DNA of 50,883 bases from Bacteroidales bacterium UBA3290 (GCA_002361615.1 DETK01000021.1:6355-57237); one strand, 5' to 3'; shown: positions 16,694-25,661, counted from the stretch's first letter. The notes: generated by a model not told the origin, from the letters alone. Translations and numbers: made by a program.

Positions 16694-17466
16694 TCCGACG
16701 CATTCTCCTCACTTCGCTGATCGTAGTCCTCTCGGGCGCACTGCTGGGCTGCTGGTTCCACTTCGTAGGCAAGTTGTCCGCCCAGGGTCGCGCGCAGGCA
16801 AACTGCCGGAAAGTCGAGGTCGTGCTGCTCGACTCGCTCGAAAGCGCGATCGTCGACAAGCAGGAAGTGCTGGATTCCCTCACCCGGTGCGCCGTCGGAA
16901 AGCACACTTGCCGCATCGACCTCGACTCCATCGAGAAAGCGCTGCTCGCGCGCGGCGAGGTGATGAGCGCCCAGGTCTATGCCGCCAACGAGCAGACGCT
17001 CGCCGTGGAGCTTACCCAACGCAAGCCGGTCATCCGCCTGGAGAACGCCGCACTGCGCTGGTACGCCGATCCCGAAGGGTATCTCTTCCCTGTGACCAAT
17101 GCCGTGGACGTTCCCATCGTCACGGGCCACATCCCGCTGTCGCTTGACAGGAAATTGCGCGGTCTCGTTCCGGAAGAGGAGCGTGACTGGCTCCTGGGGA
17201 TGGTAACCCTTGCACGCTATATCGACAGCAAGCCTGCCCTGCGGAAGGAGATTGCGCAGATGGATATCTCCGAAGACGGGGACATCGTGCTCTATACCCG
17301 CTCCGCCGGGCCTGCCATCATCTTCGGGGACAGCGGCGACTACGTCACGAAGTTTGCAAAACTGGACGCCTGGTGGCGCAACATCGCCCCGCAGCTGGAA
17401 GAAGGAAAAACCTACAAGACAATCAATTTAAAATATAATAATCAGATAATTTGCAAGCAGCTATGA
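16690..17466 (+). CDS. ftsQ: Division protein FtsQ
   Basis: Bitopic septal protein with one N-terminal membrane helix (ILLTSLIVVLSGALLGCWFHF, about residues 4-24) and a periplasmic domain: a POTRA-like part (VEVVLLDSLESAIVDKQEVLDSL) followed by the FtsQ beta domain with WYADPEGYLFPV. The 258-aa length is normal. It overlaps murC and ftsA by 4 bp each (ATGA). Identification relies partly on position, since FtsQ is weakly conserved, but the domain order fits well. Confidence 0.92.
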   Translation: MIRRILLTSLIVVLSGALLGCWFHFVGKLSAQGRAQANCRKVEVVLLDSLESAIVDKQEVLDSLTRCAVGKHTCRIDLDSIEKALLARGEVMSAQVYAANEQTLAVELTQRKPVIRLENAALRWYADPEGYLFPVTNAVDVPIVTGHIPLSLDRKLRGLVPEEERDWLLGMVTLARYIDSKPALRKEIAQMDISEDGDIVLYTRSAGPAIIFGDSGDYVTKFAKLDAWWRNIAPQLEEGKTYKTINLKYNNQIICKQL

Positions 17467-18872
17467 GCAGATACGCAGCAGCATTGGATTTTGGAAGCTC
17501 CAAGGTGGCGCTGGCGGTCGGCGAACAGACCTCCGACGGGGTGCGGATCGTGAGCTATCACGACATGCCCTCCAACGGTATCGAAGCGGGCGAAATCGTC
17601 AACGACTTCAAGGTCGCGGAAATCGTCCGCACGCTCGTCCAGCAGGCCGAAGCAGAGCTTGGCGAACCGATTACCGAGGTGACCGTCGGTCTCTCGGGCA
17701 GGGTACTCCACAGCAAGGACCTCCCTTGCCAGATCAACCGTACCGATCCCAAGGCCTACATCACCGAAGATGAGGTCAGGCAGATCACCCGGGCCCGGTA
17801 CAAAGCCTCGCTCGAAGGCGACGAGACCGTCTTCGAGGCCGTCCCGCAGAAGTACAGCACCGAAGACCGCATCGGCATCACGCACGACGAACTGATCGGC
17901 ATGGTCGGCGGACAGATAGACGCCGACTTCCGGCTCTTCTACGGTCGCAAGAGCATCCTCAACCGCCGCATCACCATCCTGGAGAACTGCGGGCTTACGC
18001 TCGGCAAGGCCATCCTTTCGCCAATCGCTTCGGCCCGCGCCGTCCTGACCAAGCCTGAGATGGAGAACGGCGTGGCGATGGTGGACATCGGCAAGGGCCT
18101 GACCGAAGTGGCCATCATCAAGGACAACATCGTCCGCCACGCGGCCATCATCCCCTTCGGCGGCGAGTCGGTGACGGGCGACATCAAGACCGTGGCCAAC
18201 ATCACCCGCGAATGGGCCGAGACCATCAAGCTCCGTCACGGCCGCTGCTGCGAAGAATACGCTGTGGAGAACAAGAAACTGGTTCTCAAGAACGAGAGTG
18301 AATCCTCCGACGGTGAGGTCGAGATGAGCCTGCTGGTACGTACCATCGAGGCGCGCCTGAGCGAAATCCTCGACGCCGTCCGCTACATCATCGAGCAGTC
18401 CGGCTATGCCGGCAAGATTGCCTCCGGCGTGGTCATCACCGGCGGCGCCAGCCACCACGAGGACCTGATCCAGCTTGCCAGCGCACTGCTGGGACAGAAG
18501 ATCCGCCTCTCCGCCCCGGCTTCCATCGACAAGGACAGTGTGGAAGACGCCTTCGACGTCTATGCCGCCACGGCCGTCGGCCTGGTGCAGGAGACGCTCG
18601 ATCCGCTGCTGTCGCACGCCATCGAGCAGAAGCAGGAAGCCAGCGCCGCACAGACCGCCGCCAAAGCGGCCGATACCACGCTCTTCGAGGAAGAACCCGA
18701 GTTCGAGCCCGAAGAGCAGCGCATCAGCGAGCGCGAAATCCGCAGACGCGAGAAAGAGCGGGAGAAGGAAGCCCGCAGGAGGGAAAAAGAAGAGAAGAAG
18801 AGAGAGAAGGAGAAAGCCCCCAAGGGCCCGACCTTCTTTGACATGCTATTTTCCGATAACGACAACGCTTAA
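17463..18872 (+). CDS. ftsA: Actin-like division protein FtsA
   Basis: Membrane-tethering partner of FtsZ. From ATG 17463 (4-bp overlap with ftsQ) it is 469 aa. It shows the actin-fold phosphate loops AALDFGSSKVALAVG at the N-terminus, MVDIGKGLTEVAIIKD and ITGGASHHEDLIQLA. The last ~80 residues are unusual: an Ala-rich stretch, an acidic stretch (FEEEPEFEPEEQR) and a long run of alternating Glu/Lys/Arg likely to form a single charged helix, before the final PTFFDMLFSD, which should be the amphipathic membrane-binding helix. Upstream in-frame TTG at 17451 is not needed. Confidence 0.95.
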   Translation: MSRYAAALDFGSSKVALAVGEQTSDGVRIVSYHDMPSNGIEAGEIVNDFKVAEIVRTLVQQAEAELGEPITEVTVGLSGRVLHSKDLPCQINRTDPKAYITEDEVRQITRARYKASLEGDETVFEAVPQKYSTEDRIGITHDELIGMVGGQIDADFRLFYGRKSILNRRITILENCGLTLGKAILSPIASARAVLTKPEMENGVAMVDIGKGLTEVAIIKDNIVRHAAIIPFGGESVTGDIKTVANITREWAETIKLRHGRCCEEYAVENKKLVLKNESESSDGEVEMSLLVRTIEARLSEILDAVRYIIEQSGYAGKIASGVVITGGASHHEDLIQLASALLGQKIRLSAPASIDKDSVEDAFDVYAATAVGLVQETLDPLLSHAIEQKQEASAAQTAAKAADTTLFEEEPEFEPEEQRISEREIRRREKEREKEARRREKEEKKREKEKAPKGPTFFDMLFSDNDNA

Positions 18873-18875
18873 GCC

Positions 18876-20114
18876 ATGGATGCAGATTTAATACCTACCA
18901 GCTGGGAGAAACGGGGCAACATCATCACGGTCGTCGGTGTGGGCGGCGGTGGCAACAATGCCGTTTCCTATATGTACAAACTCGGACTCAAGGACGTGGA
19001 TTTCGTCGTGTGCAACACCGACACGCAGGCGCTCCAGAAGAGTCCCGTACCCACCAAGCTCCAGATCGGTCCGATCCTGACCAAGGGTCTGGGCGCCGGC
19101 ACCGACTACACGGTCGGACGCCAGGCCGCCGAGGAATCGCTCGAGGAGATCAGCCGGCTCTTTGAAGGCGATACGCAGATGGTATTTGTGACCTGCGGTA
19201 TGGGTGGCGGCACCGGTACAGGCGCCGCGCCGCTGGTGGCCAAGACCGCCAAGGAGCAGGGCAAGCTGACGGTCGGCGTCGTTACCGTCCCCTTCCGCGA
19301 TGAAGGCAAGGAAGCGCTCTACCGGGCCGTCGAAGGCATCAAGGAACTGAGCAAGCACGTCGACAGCATCCTGGTGATCGACAACCAGAAACTCTATCAG
19401 CTCTACGGCAAGATGAACATCTTCACGGCCTTCAACAAAGCCGACGAGGTGCTCGCCACGGCCGTCAAGAGCATCGCCGAGATTATCACCAGCAGCGGCT
19501 ACATCAACGTGGACTTCGCCGACGTGAAGAAAGTGATGAAGAACAGCGGCGTGGCCATCATGGGTATCGGCGAGGCCGAAGGCCAGGACCGTGCCACCAA
19601 GGCCGTCGAGCAGGCGCTCAACTCCCCGCTGCTGAACGACCTCAACCTGCGCAGCGTGAAGAACGCCCTGATCAACATCACGGCCAGCTCCGACGAGGAG
19701 CACGGCATCTCGATGGAGGAACTCTCCCAGATCATGGACTTCACCTCGCAGTACACCGGCGCGACGATCAACTTCAAGCGCGGTATCGTATTCGACGAGA
19801 CGATGGGCGACAAGATCAGCGTCACGATCATCGCCACGGGCTTCGAGATGTGGCAGCTGCCGGTCATCGACGAGAACGAGATCAACCGCAGCAACCGCAT
19901 CGACGTGAAGTACGTCAAAGACCTGTTCCGCACCCGCAAGAAAGGCCGTCCCATCGCACCGGACAACGGCAAGCTGCTCAACAAGCAGCGCGTGACGGGC
20001 ATCCCCGCCCTCATCGTGGAGGACGTCCGGCTCATCAAGGAGCTGGAGGAAGAGCCCGCCTGCGTCCGCCGCGAGCGTATGCTCAATGTCAAGGAAACCC
20101 CCGCAAGCGAATAA
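18876..20114 (+). CDS. ftsZ: Tubulin-like division GTPase FtsZ
   Basis: Forms the Z-ring. The 412-aa protein has VVGVGGGGNNAVSYM at the nucleotide pocket, the tubulin signature GGGTGTGAAP, and the T7-loop region FADVKKVM with NVDFADV. After the GTPase core (ending near residue 330) only a short linker leads to a conserved-looking C-terminal peptide (VRLIKELEEEPACVRRERML), comparable to the EPA-x-R type tail of Bacteroidota FtsZ. Starts 3 bp after ftsA; gltX begins 3 bp after its stop. Confidence 0.97.
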   Translation: MDADLIPTSWEKRGNIITVVGVGGGGNNAVSYMYKLGLKDVDFVVCNTDTQALQKSPVPTKLQIGPILTKGLGAGTDYTVGRQAAEESLEEISRLFEGDTQMVFVTCGMGGGTGTGAAPLVAKTAKEQGKLTVGVVTVPFRDEGKEALYRAVEGIKELSKHVDSILVIDNQKLYQLYGKMNIFTAFNKADEVLATAVKSIAEIITSSGYINVDFADVKKVMKNSGVAIMGIGEAEGQDRATKAVEQALNSPLLNDLNLRSVKNALINITASSDEEHGISMEELSQIMDFTSQYTGATINFKRGIVFDETMGDKISVTIIATGFEMWQLPVIDENEINRSNRIDVKYVKDLFRTRKKGRPIAPDNGKLLNKQRVTGIPALIVEDVRLIKELEEEPACVRRERMLNVKETPASE

Positions 20115-20117
20115 GTC

Positions 20118-21671
20118 ATGGAAAGAAAACGCAGAGTCCGTTTCGCGCCGAGCCCGACCGGGCCGCTCCATATGGGCGGCGTCCGCACGGCGCTCTACAA
20201 CTACCTCTATGCCAAACAGGCGGGCGGTGATTTCATCCTCCGCATCGAAGACACCGATTCCCAGCGCTTCGTGCCGGGTGCGGAAGCCTATATCATTGAG
20301 AGTCTCCGTTGGTGCGGCATCTATCCCGACGAAGGCGTGGACGAGGCTGGCAACGTGGTGGAAGTGGCTTCGCCGAAGCATCCCCACGCGCCCTACCGCC
20401 AGTCGCAGCGCCGCGGCATCTACCGCAAGTATGCGGAAGAACTGGTTGAGAAGGGGTATGCCTACTATGCCTTCGACACGGCCGAGGAGCTTACTGCGCT
20501 CCGCACGGCTGCCGAGGCGGAAAAGAAAACCTTTACCTACAACTGGGAGACGCGCGGTCAGCTCCGGAATTCGCTGACGCTGCCGGCCGATGAAGTGGCC
20601 CGGCGCGTGGCGGAAACCACCGACTGGACCATTCGCTTCAAGATTCCCGAAAACAGGACCGTCGCGATGGACGACCTGATCCGCGGCCACATCGAAGTCA
20701 ACAGCAACACGCTCGACGACAAGGTTTTGTGGAAACGTGTGGACGAACTGCCCACCTACCACCTGGCCAACATCGTGGACGACCATCTGATGGAGATCAC
20801 CGAAGTCATCCGCGGCGAGGAATGGCTTCCTTCCCTGCCCCTGCACTATCTGCTTTACGAAGCATTCGGCTGGCAGGATTCGCAGCCGCGCTTCGCGCAT
20901 CTGTCACTGCTGCTCAAGCCCGACGGCAAAGGCAAGCTCAGCAAACGCGACGGCGACCGGCTGGGATTTCCGGTATTCCCGCTCCGATGGGTCAACGCGG
21001 AAGGCGAGGTGTCGCGCGGCTACCGCGAGGACGGCTACTACCCCGAGGCTTTCGTCAACATGCTGGCCTTCCTGGGCTGGAATCCGGGTACCGAGCAGGA
21101 GATCTTCTCGCTCGACGAACTGGTGAAGGTGTTCTCGCTGGAGCGCGTCGTCAAGTCGGGCGCGCGTTTCAATCCCGACAAGGCTAAATGGTTCAACCAG
21201 GAGTACCTGCGCATGCGGCCTACCGCACAGTTGGTGGCCGAATTCCGGGCTGCTGAAGGCGAGCGGGTGGCTGCATTCTCCGATGCGTACATCGGCGGCG
21301 TACTCGACCTGATGCGCGAACGTGTCCACTTCCCCACCGAGTTCCACGACGCGACGTCCTTCTTCTTCGAAGCGCCCGCCGCTTACGACCCGGCGGCCGT
21401 GGCCAAGTTCTGGAAAGACGACATCCCTGCGCTCATCCCCGGCGTACGCGATTTCATCGCTTCGCTCACGCCCTTCACGAAAGAGCACGTCGGCGAATCG
21501 CTGGAAGGTCTCATCCGCGAGAACGGCTGGCCGATGGGCAAGGTCATGAACACGCTGCGCCTGTTCCTGGTCGGCAAGAGCGTCGGCCCCGGCGTCGCCG
21601 AAATGATGGCCCTCATGGGCAAGGACGAAGTCCTGCGCCGCATCGACAAAGGAATCGCTTCATTGACATAA
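20118..21671 (+). CDS. gltX: Glutamyl-tRNA synthetase
   Basis: Class I aminoacyl-tRNA synthetase. The 517-aa enzyme has the HIGH-type motif FAPSPTGPLHMGGVRTALYN at its start and the KMSKS-type motif KLSKRDGDRLGFPVFPLRW at about residue 275, followed by the all-helical anticodon-binding domain. Length fits the discriminating or non-discriminating GluRS family of Bacteroidota. It follows ftsZ at 3 bp, so it is likely carried on the dcw transcript. Confidence 0.96.
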   Translation: MERKRRVRFAPSPTGPLHMGGVRTALYNYLYAKQAGGDFILRIEDTDSQRFVPGAEAYIIESLRWCGIYPDEGVDEAGNVVEVASPKHPHAPYRQSQRRGIYRKYAEELVEKGYAYYAFDTAEELTALRTAAEAEKKTFTYNWETRGQLRNSLTLPADEVARRVAETTDWTIRFKIPENRTVAMDDLIRGHIEVNSNTLDDKVLWKRVDELPTYHLANIVDDHLMEITEVIRGEEWLPSLPLHYLLYEAFGWQDSQPRFAHLSLLLKPDGKGKLSKRDGDRLGFPVFPLRWVNAEGEVSRGYREDGYYPEAFVNMLAFLGWNPGTEQEIFSLDELVKVFSLERVVKSGARFNPDKAKWFNQEYLRMRPTAQLVAEFRAAEGERVAAFSDAYIGGVLDLMRERVHFPTEFHDATSFFFEAPAAYDPAAVAKFWKDDIPALIPGVRDFIASLTPFTKEHVGESLEGLIRENGWPMGKVMNTLRLFLVGKSVGPGVAEMMALMGKDEVLRRIDKGIASLT

Positions 21672-21687
21672 ACAACCTGACTTCATT

Positions 21688-21702
21688 CCCGGTTTGACCG
21701 GG
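21688..21702. other. Small hairpin between gltX and rpiB
   Basis: CCCGGT and ACCGGG pair around a TTG loop. It has no T-run, so it is at best a weak or attenuating structure in the 42-bp gap. Confidence 0.4.
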
Positions 21703-21713
21703 AGCCAAAAACT

Positions 21714-22145
21714 ATGAAAATCGGATTCGCTTCGGATCACGCCGGCTACCAGTACAAGCAGGCGCTGATCGCCTACCTGCGGCGGAAAGGCTATTCCGTC
21801 GTAGATTACGGAACACATGGAACCTCGAGTGTCGATTACCCCGACTTCGCCCATGCCCTGGCAGAGGGCATCGAAAAAGGCGAAGTAGATAAGGGAATCG
21901 CTCTCTGCGGAACGGGCAACGGCATGGCCATGACCCTCAACCACCACAAGGGTATCCGCGCCGGACTGGCCTGGAACCGCGACATCGGCGCCCTCATCTC
22001 ACAGCACAACAACGCCAACGTGCTGGTGATGCCCGCCCGTTTCATCACCCTGACGATGGCCCGGCTCATCGTCAAGACCTGGCTCGAAACCCCGTTTGAA
22101 GGTGGAAGACACCAGCGCCGCATCGACAAGATACCTTGTGCTTGA
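21714..22145 (+). CDS. rpiB: Ribose-5-phosphate isomerase B
   Basis: Interconverts ribose 5-phosphate and ribulose 5-phosphate in the pentose phosphate pathway. The 143-aa LacAB/RpiB protein has IGFASDHAGYQYKQ at the N-terminus, GTHGTSSVDYPDFA, the active-site LCGTGNGMAMT loop with the catalytic Cys, NHHKGIRAGLAWN and the C-terminal FEGGRHQRRIDKI motif. truB starts 22 bp after the stop. Confidence 0.96.
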   Translation: MKIGFASDHAGYQYKQALIAYLRRKGYSVVDYGTHGTSSVDYPDFAHALAEGIEKGEVDKGIALCGTGNGMAMTLNHHKGIRAGLAWNRDIGALISQHNNANVLVMPARFITLTMARLIVKTWLETPFEGGRHQRRIDKIPCA

Positions 22146-22167
22146 CGGCTGTCCCGTCGGAGAAGGC

Positions 22168-22938
22168 ATGCCCGCCTTCTTCGAAGCGCACCTCTCGCAC
22201 GACCTGGCGGATTATCCCGACGGGATCGTCCTCCCTTTGGACAAACCCTATCGCTGGACTTCCGCCGACCTCGTGCGCAAATGCAAATTTACCCTGCAGA
22301 AACACTTTGGCCTCCGCAAGCTGAAAGTCGGCCACGCCGGCACGCTCGACCCGCTCGCCACGGGCTTGCTACTTGTGTGCATCGGCAAGGCCACCAAGCT
22401 TGCGGAGGTACTGCAGGCCTCTGAGAAAGAGTATCTGGCCACCGTAGAATTCGGTGCCACGACAGCTTCTTACGACCTGGAGCAGCCCATCGACCAGTTC
22501 TTCCCCTACGACCACATCACCGAAGAAACCGTCCGCGACGCCCTGCCGGCCTTCATCGGCCCGCAGGACCAGGTCCCACCCGTCTTCTCCGCCAAAATCG
22601 TCGGCGGCCTGCGGGCCTACGAATATGCCCGCAGCGGAGAACCGCTGGAACTCAAGACGAACCGCATCGAAATCTTCGACATCCGTCTTGAAAACTTCAC
22701 CTTGCACAATGAGATGGCAAGCGACGGCTACGTCGTCGACGAAGTGGTACGCCACGTCCACAACTATCACACGTCATCGACCAGCGACGGCACCCGTCCC
22801 GCCGCCACCCTCCGCATCCGCTGCTCCCGCGGCACCTACATCCGATCCCTCGCCCGCGACCTGGGCCTCGCCCTGGGCTCCGGCGCCTACCTGACCGCCC
22901 TGCGCCGCACCGCCAGCGGCGACTTCAGGCTGGTGTGA
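22168..22938 (+). CDS. truB: tRNA pseudouridine-55 synthase
   Basis: Makes pseudouridine at position 55 in the T-loop of tRNAs. From ATG 22168 the product is 256 aa, with VLPLDKPYRWTSADLV, the catalytic motif GHAGTLDPLATGLL containing the nucleophilic Asp, VPPVFSAKIVGG and CSRGTYIRSLARDLG. The frame is open upstream into rpiB (GTG 22102, TTG 22096), so the start is not certain. Residues of about 181-211 form a hydrophilic insert between two conserved strands that is not part of the core enzyme. Confidence 0.93.
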   Translation: MPAFFEAHLSHDLADYPDGIVLPLDKPYRWTSADLVRKCKFTLQKHFGLRKLKVGHAGTLDPLATGLLLVCIGKATKLAEVLQASEKEYLATVEFGATTASYDLEQPIDQFFPYDHITEETVRDALPAFIGPQDQVPPVFSAKIVGGLRAYEYARSGEPLELKTNRIEIFDIRLENFTLHNEMASDGYVVDEVVRHVHNYHTSSTSDGTRPAATLRIRCSRGTYIRSLARDLGLALGSGAYLTALRRTASGDFRLV

Positions 22939-23067
22939 AGAGAAGCCATCTCTACATCAAGTGATTGTTATTGGCATATGCAATCGCTTCGGAAATTGAT
23001 TTCACGCATGGTTTATTGTCTGAGTCCCATCTTTTGTTACCGTAAAAAAGAGACTTACAACGAATAT

Positions 23068-23084
23068 AACTAAATAAATTAGTT
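23068..23084. promoter_or_regulatory. Probable BlaI-type operator, module 1
   Basis: AACTAAATAAATTAGTT is a perfect inverted repeat: 6-bp arms AACTAA/TTAGTT around ATAAA. Its inner 14 nt differ at one base from a sequence in the same place before the second blaI-like gene (46432-46445). It lies 20 nt upstream of the -7 box, over the -33 region, which suits repression. Binding by BlaI is inferred. Confidence 0.6.
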
Positions 23085-23104
23085 GCATATCAAATCTTTT
23101 TCGT

Positions 23105-23112
23105 TATCTTTG
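23105..23112 (+). promoter_or_regulatory. -7 box of module 1 (TATCTTTG)
   Basis: TATCTTTG fits TAnnTTTG and lies 19 nt before the ATG at 23132. The 193-bp gap from truB to this gene otherwise holds only AT-rich sequence and the operator-like palindrome. Confidence 0.75.
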
Positions 23113-23131
23113 CAGAAAAGCAAGGACCGCT

Positions 23132-23488
23132 ATGCGAAGACTGACGAAAAAAGAAGAGATCATTATGGAGCGTTTCTGGGAGCGGGGACCGCTGTTCGTG
23201 CGCGAACTGCGGGAGACCTATCCCGATCCCAAACCGCATTTCAATACACTCTCCACACAGGTACGTACGCTCGAAGCCGCCGGCTTCCTCGCCCACAAGG
23301 CCTATGGACCCACCTACCAGTACCACGCCGCCGTCTCCAGGGAGGAATACCAGGAATCGTCTCTGTCGGGGCTGGTGGACAAACTCTTCAACAACTCCTA
23401 TCTCCAAGTGGTCTCCGCCTTCGTCAAGGACGACAAAATCACGGTTGAGGAGTTGAAGGAACTCATCCAGGAAATCGAAAACCAGTAG
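23132..23488 (+). CDS. BlaI/MecI/CopY family transcriptional repressor, module 1
   Basis: 118-aa winged-helix regulator that starts with LTKKEEIIMERFWERGPLFV and continues with the DNA-recognition region (HFNTLSTQVRTLEAAGFL) and a C-terminal helical dimerisation part. In the BlaI family the partner M56 membrane peptidase senses a signal and causes repressor inactivation. Here the M56 gene follows after 10 bp. The protein is clearly related to the product at 46012-46374 (PDPKPH(F/Y)NT shared). The signal is unknown; nothing nearby indicates a beta-lactamase. Confidence 0.92.
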   Translation: MRRLTKKEEIIMERFWERGPLFVRELRETYPDPKPHFNTLSTQVRTLEAAGFLAHKAYGPTYQYHAAVSREEYQESSLSGLVDKLFNNSYLQVVSAFVKDDKITVEELKELIQEIENQ

Positions 23489-23498
23489 AAGGAAACGG

Positions 23499-24803
23499 AT
23501 GACTGCCTTTCTCATTTATCTCCTGAAAGCCGCACTGGCAACGACGCTGCTCTACTTCGTCTATCCCGCGACAATCAAGGGCAGCACCCTGCACGCTGCC
23601 GGGCGGGCCTACCTGCTCGGCACAGCGCTGGCCGGATGCCTGCTGCCGCTGCTGACCCTCACCTTCCACCGGACCCTGCCCCTGAACGAAGTGACGCAGA
23701 TCTCCGACCTGGTCCCTGCAACTACGGCCGCCATTCCCGCCTTGGAACAGATCGGCCTGCCGGCCGGAGGCGGATGGGCCGCCCCGCTCCTTGCCGTCTA
23801 TCTCGCTGGTGCCCTCTGGCGTGGCGCCCGACTGCTGGCTTCGCATTACCGCGTAAGGAAAGCCATCCGCTGCGGTGAGCGGAAAGGGGAAGAAGGCCGG
23901 ATCACGACGGTACTGGTGGACGACCCGATGGCTCCCTGCAGCTGGATGCACTACATCCTCCTTCCCCGAAACGGACACGGGGCGGAAAACGCGCAAATGC
24001 TCGCACACGAACGCGCTCACGTCGCCCTCTGCCACAGCGCAGACCTGCTGCTGGTCGATCTGGTCGCCGTCCTGCAGTGGTTCAACCCCTGCCTCCGACG
24101 GTTGCGCGCCGACCTGTGCGCCTTGCACGAATTCCAGGCAGACGAGGCAGTGCTGCGCGGCGGAGGCAGTCCGAAAGAGTACCAGTACCTTCTTCTTCAG
24201 TACAGTGCAGCCGCCCGCGGACTGGCCGTGGCCAACAGCCTTGGCAGCGACGAACTCAAGGCACGGATCCGGATGATGTCCCAGCCACGGACGGCAGCCC
24301 GGAAACGCTGGCTGCTGCTCTGCGCCCTGCCTGTCCTCTGCCTGATACTTCTGGTCGGCGCGCGTGTACAAAGCGACGGCTACAATGCCCAGATGCCACC
24401 CCTGCTGCTTCTTGACCGGGAATCCATCTCCCTCGACAGGCTGTTGACCTTGCCGGAACTGGAGGGTGGAAACCTCACGGTCATTTCGCCGGAAGACGCT
24501 TCCCGTATCTGCGGACACCGCATACCCGGCGGAATCCTGAACATCACACCCAAAGCGGAGATACTGGCCGCCGACGGAAAGGTCTCCTTCCGGGCGGTCC
24601 CAGGATTCAACCTGGGCGAAAACGGCCAATGCCCGTTGCTGCTGGTCAACGGCGTGGAATTCCCCTACCAGCGCCGGAAAGAATTCCTGTCGAAGCAATG
24701 GAACTGGAAATGGTTCGCTTTCCTGCACGGCGACCAGGCCATTCCGATTTACGGAGAAAAGGCCCGCAACGGAGCCTTCCTCCTCAACATAGAACCGCAT
24801 TAA
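23499..24803 (+). CDS. M56 (BlaR1-type) membrane metallopeptidase with plug-like C-terminus, module 1
   Basis: 434-aa sensor/protease of the BlaR1/MecR1 peptidase family. N-terminal membrane helices (residues 1-50 and around 90-110) precede the zinc site HERAH at 170-174, with downstream HEFQADEAVL giving the third ligand. A further membrane helix at about 270-288 leads to a periplasmic C-terminal domain of about 140 residues. The end of that domain (LLLVNGVEF ... IPIYGEKARNGAFLL) resembles the tail of TonB-dependent receptor plug domains (VDGVP ... AIYGSRGANGVILI), and there is no TonB C-terminal domain. In an operon with the repressor upstream and a lipoprotein 4 bp downstream. Signal unknown. 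Confidence 0.88.
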   Translation: MTAFLIYLLKAALATTLLYFVYPATIKGSTLHAAGRAYLLGTALAGCLLPLLTLTFHRTLPLNEVTQISDLVPATTAAIPALEQIGLPAGGGWAAPLLAVYLAGALWRGARLLASHYRVRKAIRCGERKGEEGRITTVLVDDPMAPCSWMHYILLPRNGHGAENAQMLAHERAHVALCHSADLLLVDLVAVLQWFNPCLRRLRADLCALHEFQADEAVLRGGGSPKEYQYLLLQYSAAARGLAVANSLGSDELKARIRMMSQPRTAARKRWLLLCALPVLCLILLVGARVQSDGYNAQMPPLLLLDRESISLDRLLTLPELEGGNLTVISPEDASRICGHRIPGGILNITPKAEILAADGKVSFRAVPGFNLGENGQCPLLLVNGVEFPYQRRKEFLSKQWNWKWFAFLHGDQAIPIYGEKARNGAFLLNIEPH

Positions 24804-24807
24804 TCTT

Positions 24808-25650
24808 ATGGAAACGCGCCTTATCCGCTGCCTGTGCCTGCTGCTTGCGCTCTTCTCGCTGGTTTCCTGCAAAAAGGACAAGGAGGACCCGTCACTGTAC
24901 AAGTCCTCCGACGGGAATTACAGCACCACCTTGAAATTGCTCAACGCCAAGCAAAGTGACATCTATCAATTCAGTTCCAGTCCGGAGGAAGAGAACCGGG
25001 ATATCCGGAACCTCAACGAGGAACGCCTGCGGCTGGCATGCATCTACGCATCCTCCCATCCGGAGGCCCTGAAGATGGTGAAAGACGAGGCCGGAAAGCT
25101 CAGCCGGGAAGAGATGCAGGAAGTCTATAACTCGCTGACACCCGCTCTCCAGAAGACGCAACTGGGCAAGGCAATCAAGGCCTATCCGCTGAAAAAGGGA
25201 GTGCTGGCCGGCGATCCGCTGCCGCATTTCGAAGGCTTCGGGCCTGATGGAAAGCCCTTCGACTGGTCAGTGACCGAAGGGAAACGCGTCCTGCTCATCT
25301 ATGAGGGATGGGGCTACCTGAAGCGCAGCACGCACTTCTGGTTCAAGGACCTGCTCGCCGCCACCGACAGGGACAGCCTCGCCGTGGTAGCCTATGTCTA
25401 TGCCGCTTCCCAGGCGGAACTGCAGAAACGGGTCAAGGCCTTCCAGCTGGAGCCTTATCTGGTGATCTCGGACCTTCAAGGAAAGGAAGGCCCGCTTGAC
25501 AAGAGGATGGGCATCAAGGGCATTCCAACCTATTACTATACGGACCGGCAAGGTCGGGTGCGCCGCATCATCGCCGGTTTCGATCCCGACCGCTTCACCC
25601 TCGAAACCGGGCTCTCGCCCGCGTGGGGTGAAAGCTGGATTGACGAATAA
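24808..25650 (+). CDS. Thioredoxin-fold lipoprotein without redox cysteines
   Basis: 280-aa protein with a lipoprotein signal (LLLALFSLVSC, lipidation Cys near residue 21) followed by a Lys/Asp-rich stretch. The N-terminal part is helical and of unknown function. Residues of about 130-265 look like an AhpC/TSA-TlpA thioredoxin fold (GDPLPHFEGFGPDGKPFDW ... VLLIYEGWGYLKRS ... GIKGIPTYYYTDRQGRV): the cis-Pro is kept but the active-site CxxC is replaced by GYLK. It should therefore not act as a disulfide oxidoreductase; a binding or structural role is possible. It sits between the M56 gene and the barrel gene of module 1. Confidence 0.82.
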   Translation: METRLIRCLCLLLALFSLVSCKKDKEDPSLYKSSDGNYSTTLKLLNAKQSDIYQFSSSPEEENRDIRNLNEERLRLACIYASSHPEALKMVKDEAGKLSREEMQEVYNSLTPALQKTQLGKAIKAYPLKKGVLAGDPLPHFEGFGPDGKPFDWSVTEGKRVLLIYEGWGYLKRSTHFWFKDLLAATDRDSLAVVAYVYAASQAELQKRVKAFQLEPYLVISDLQGKEGPLDKRMGIKGIPTYYYTDRQGRVRRIIAGFDPDRFTLETGLSPAWGESWIDE

Positions 25651-25661
25651 CCCTGCCAACG

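Noticed and set aside
5656..21671. Loss of murF from the division cluster
   Set aside because: murF is normally elsewhere in Bacteroidota; no remnant is seen and the gaps are too short.
23132..24803. Beta-lactam resistance regulation by the BlaI-M56 pair
   Set aside because: No beta-lactamase or resistance PBP is linked, and the C-terminal domain is not a penicillin-binding sensor domain.
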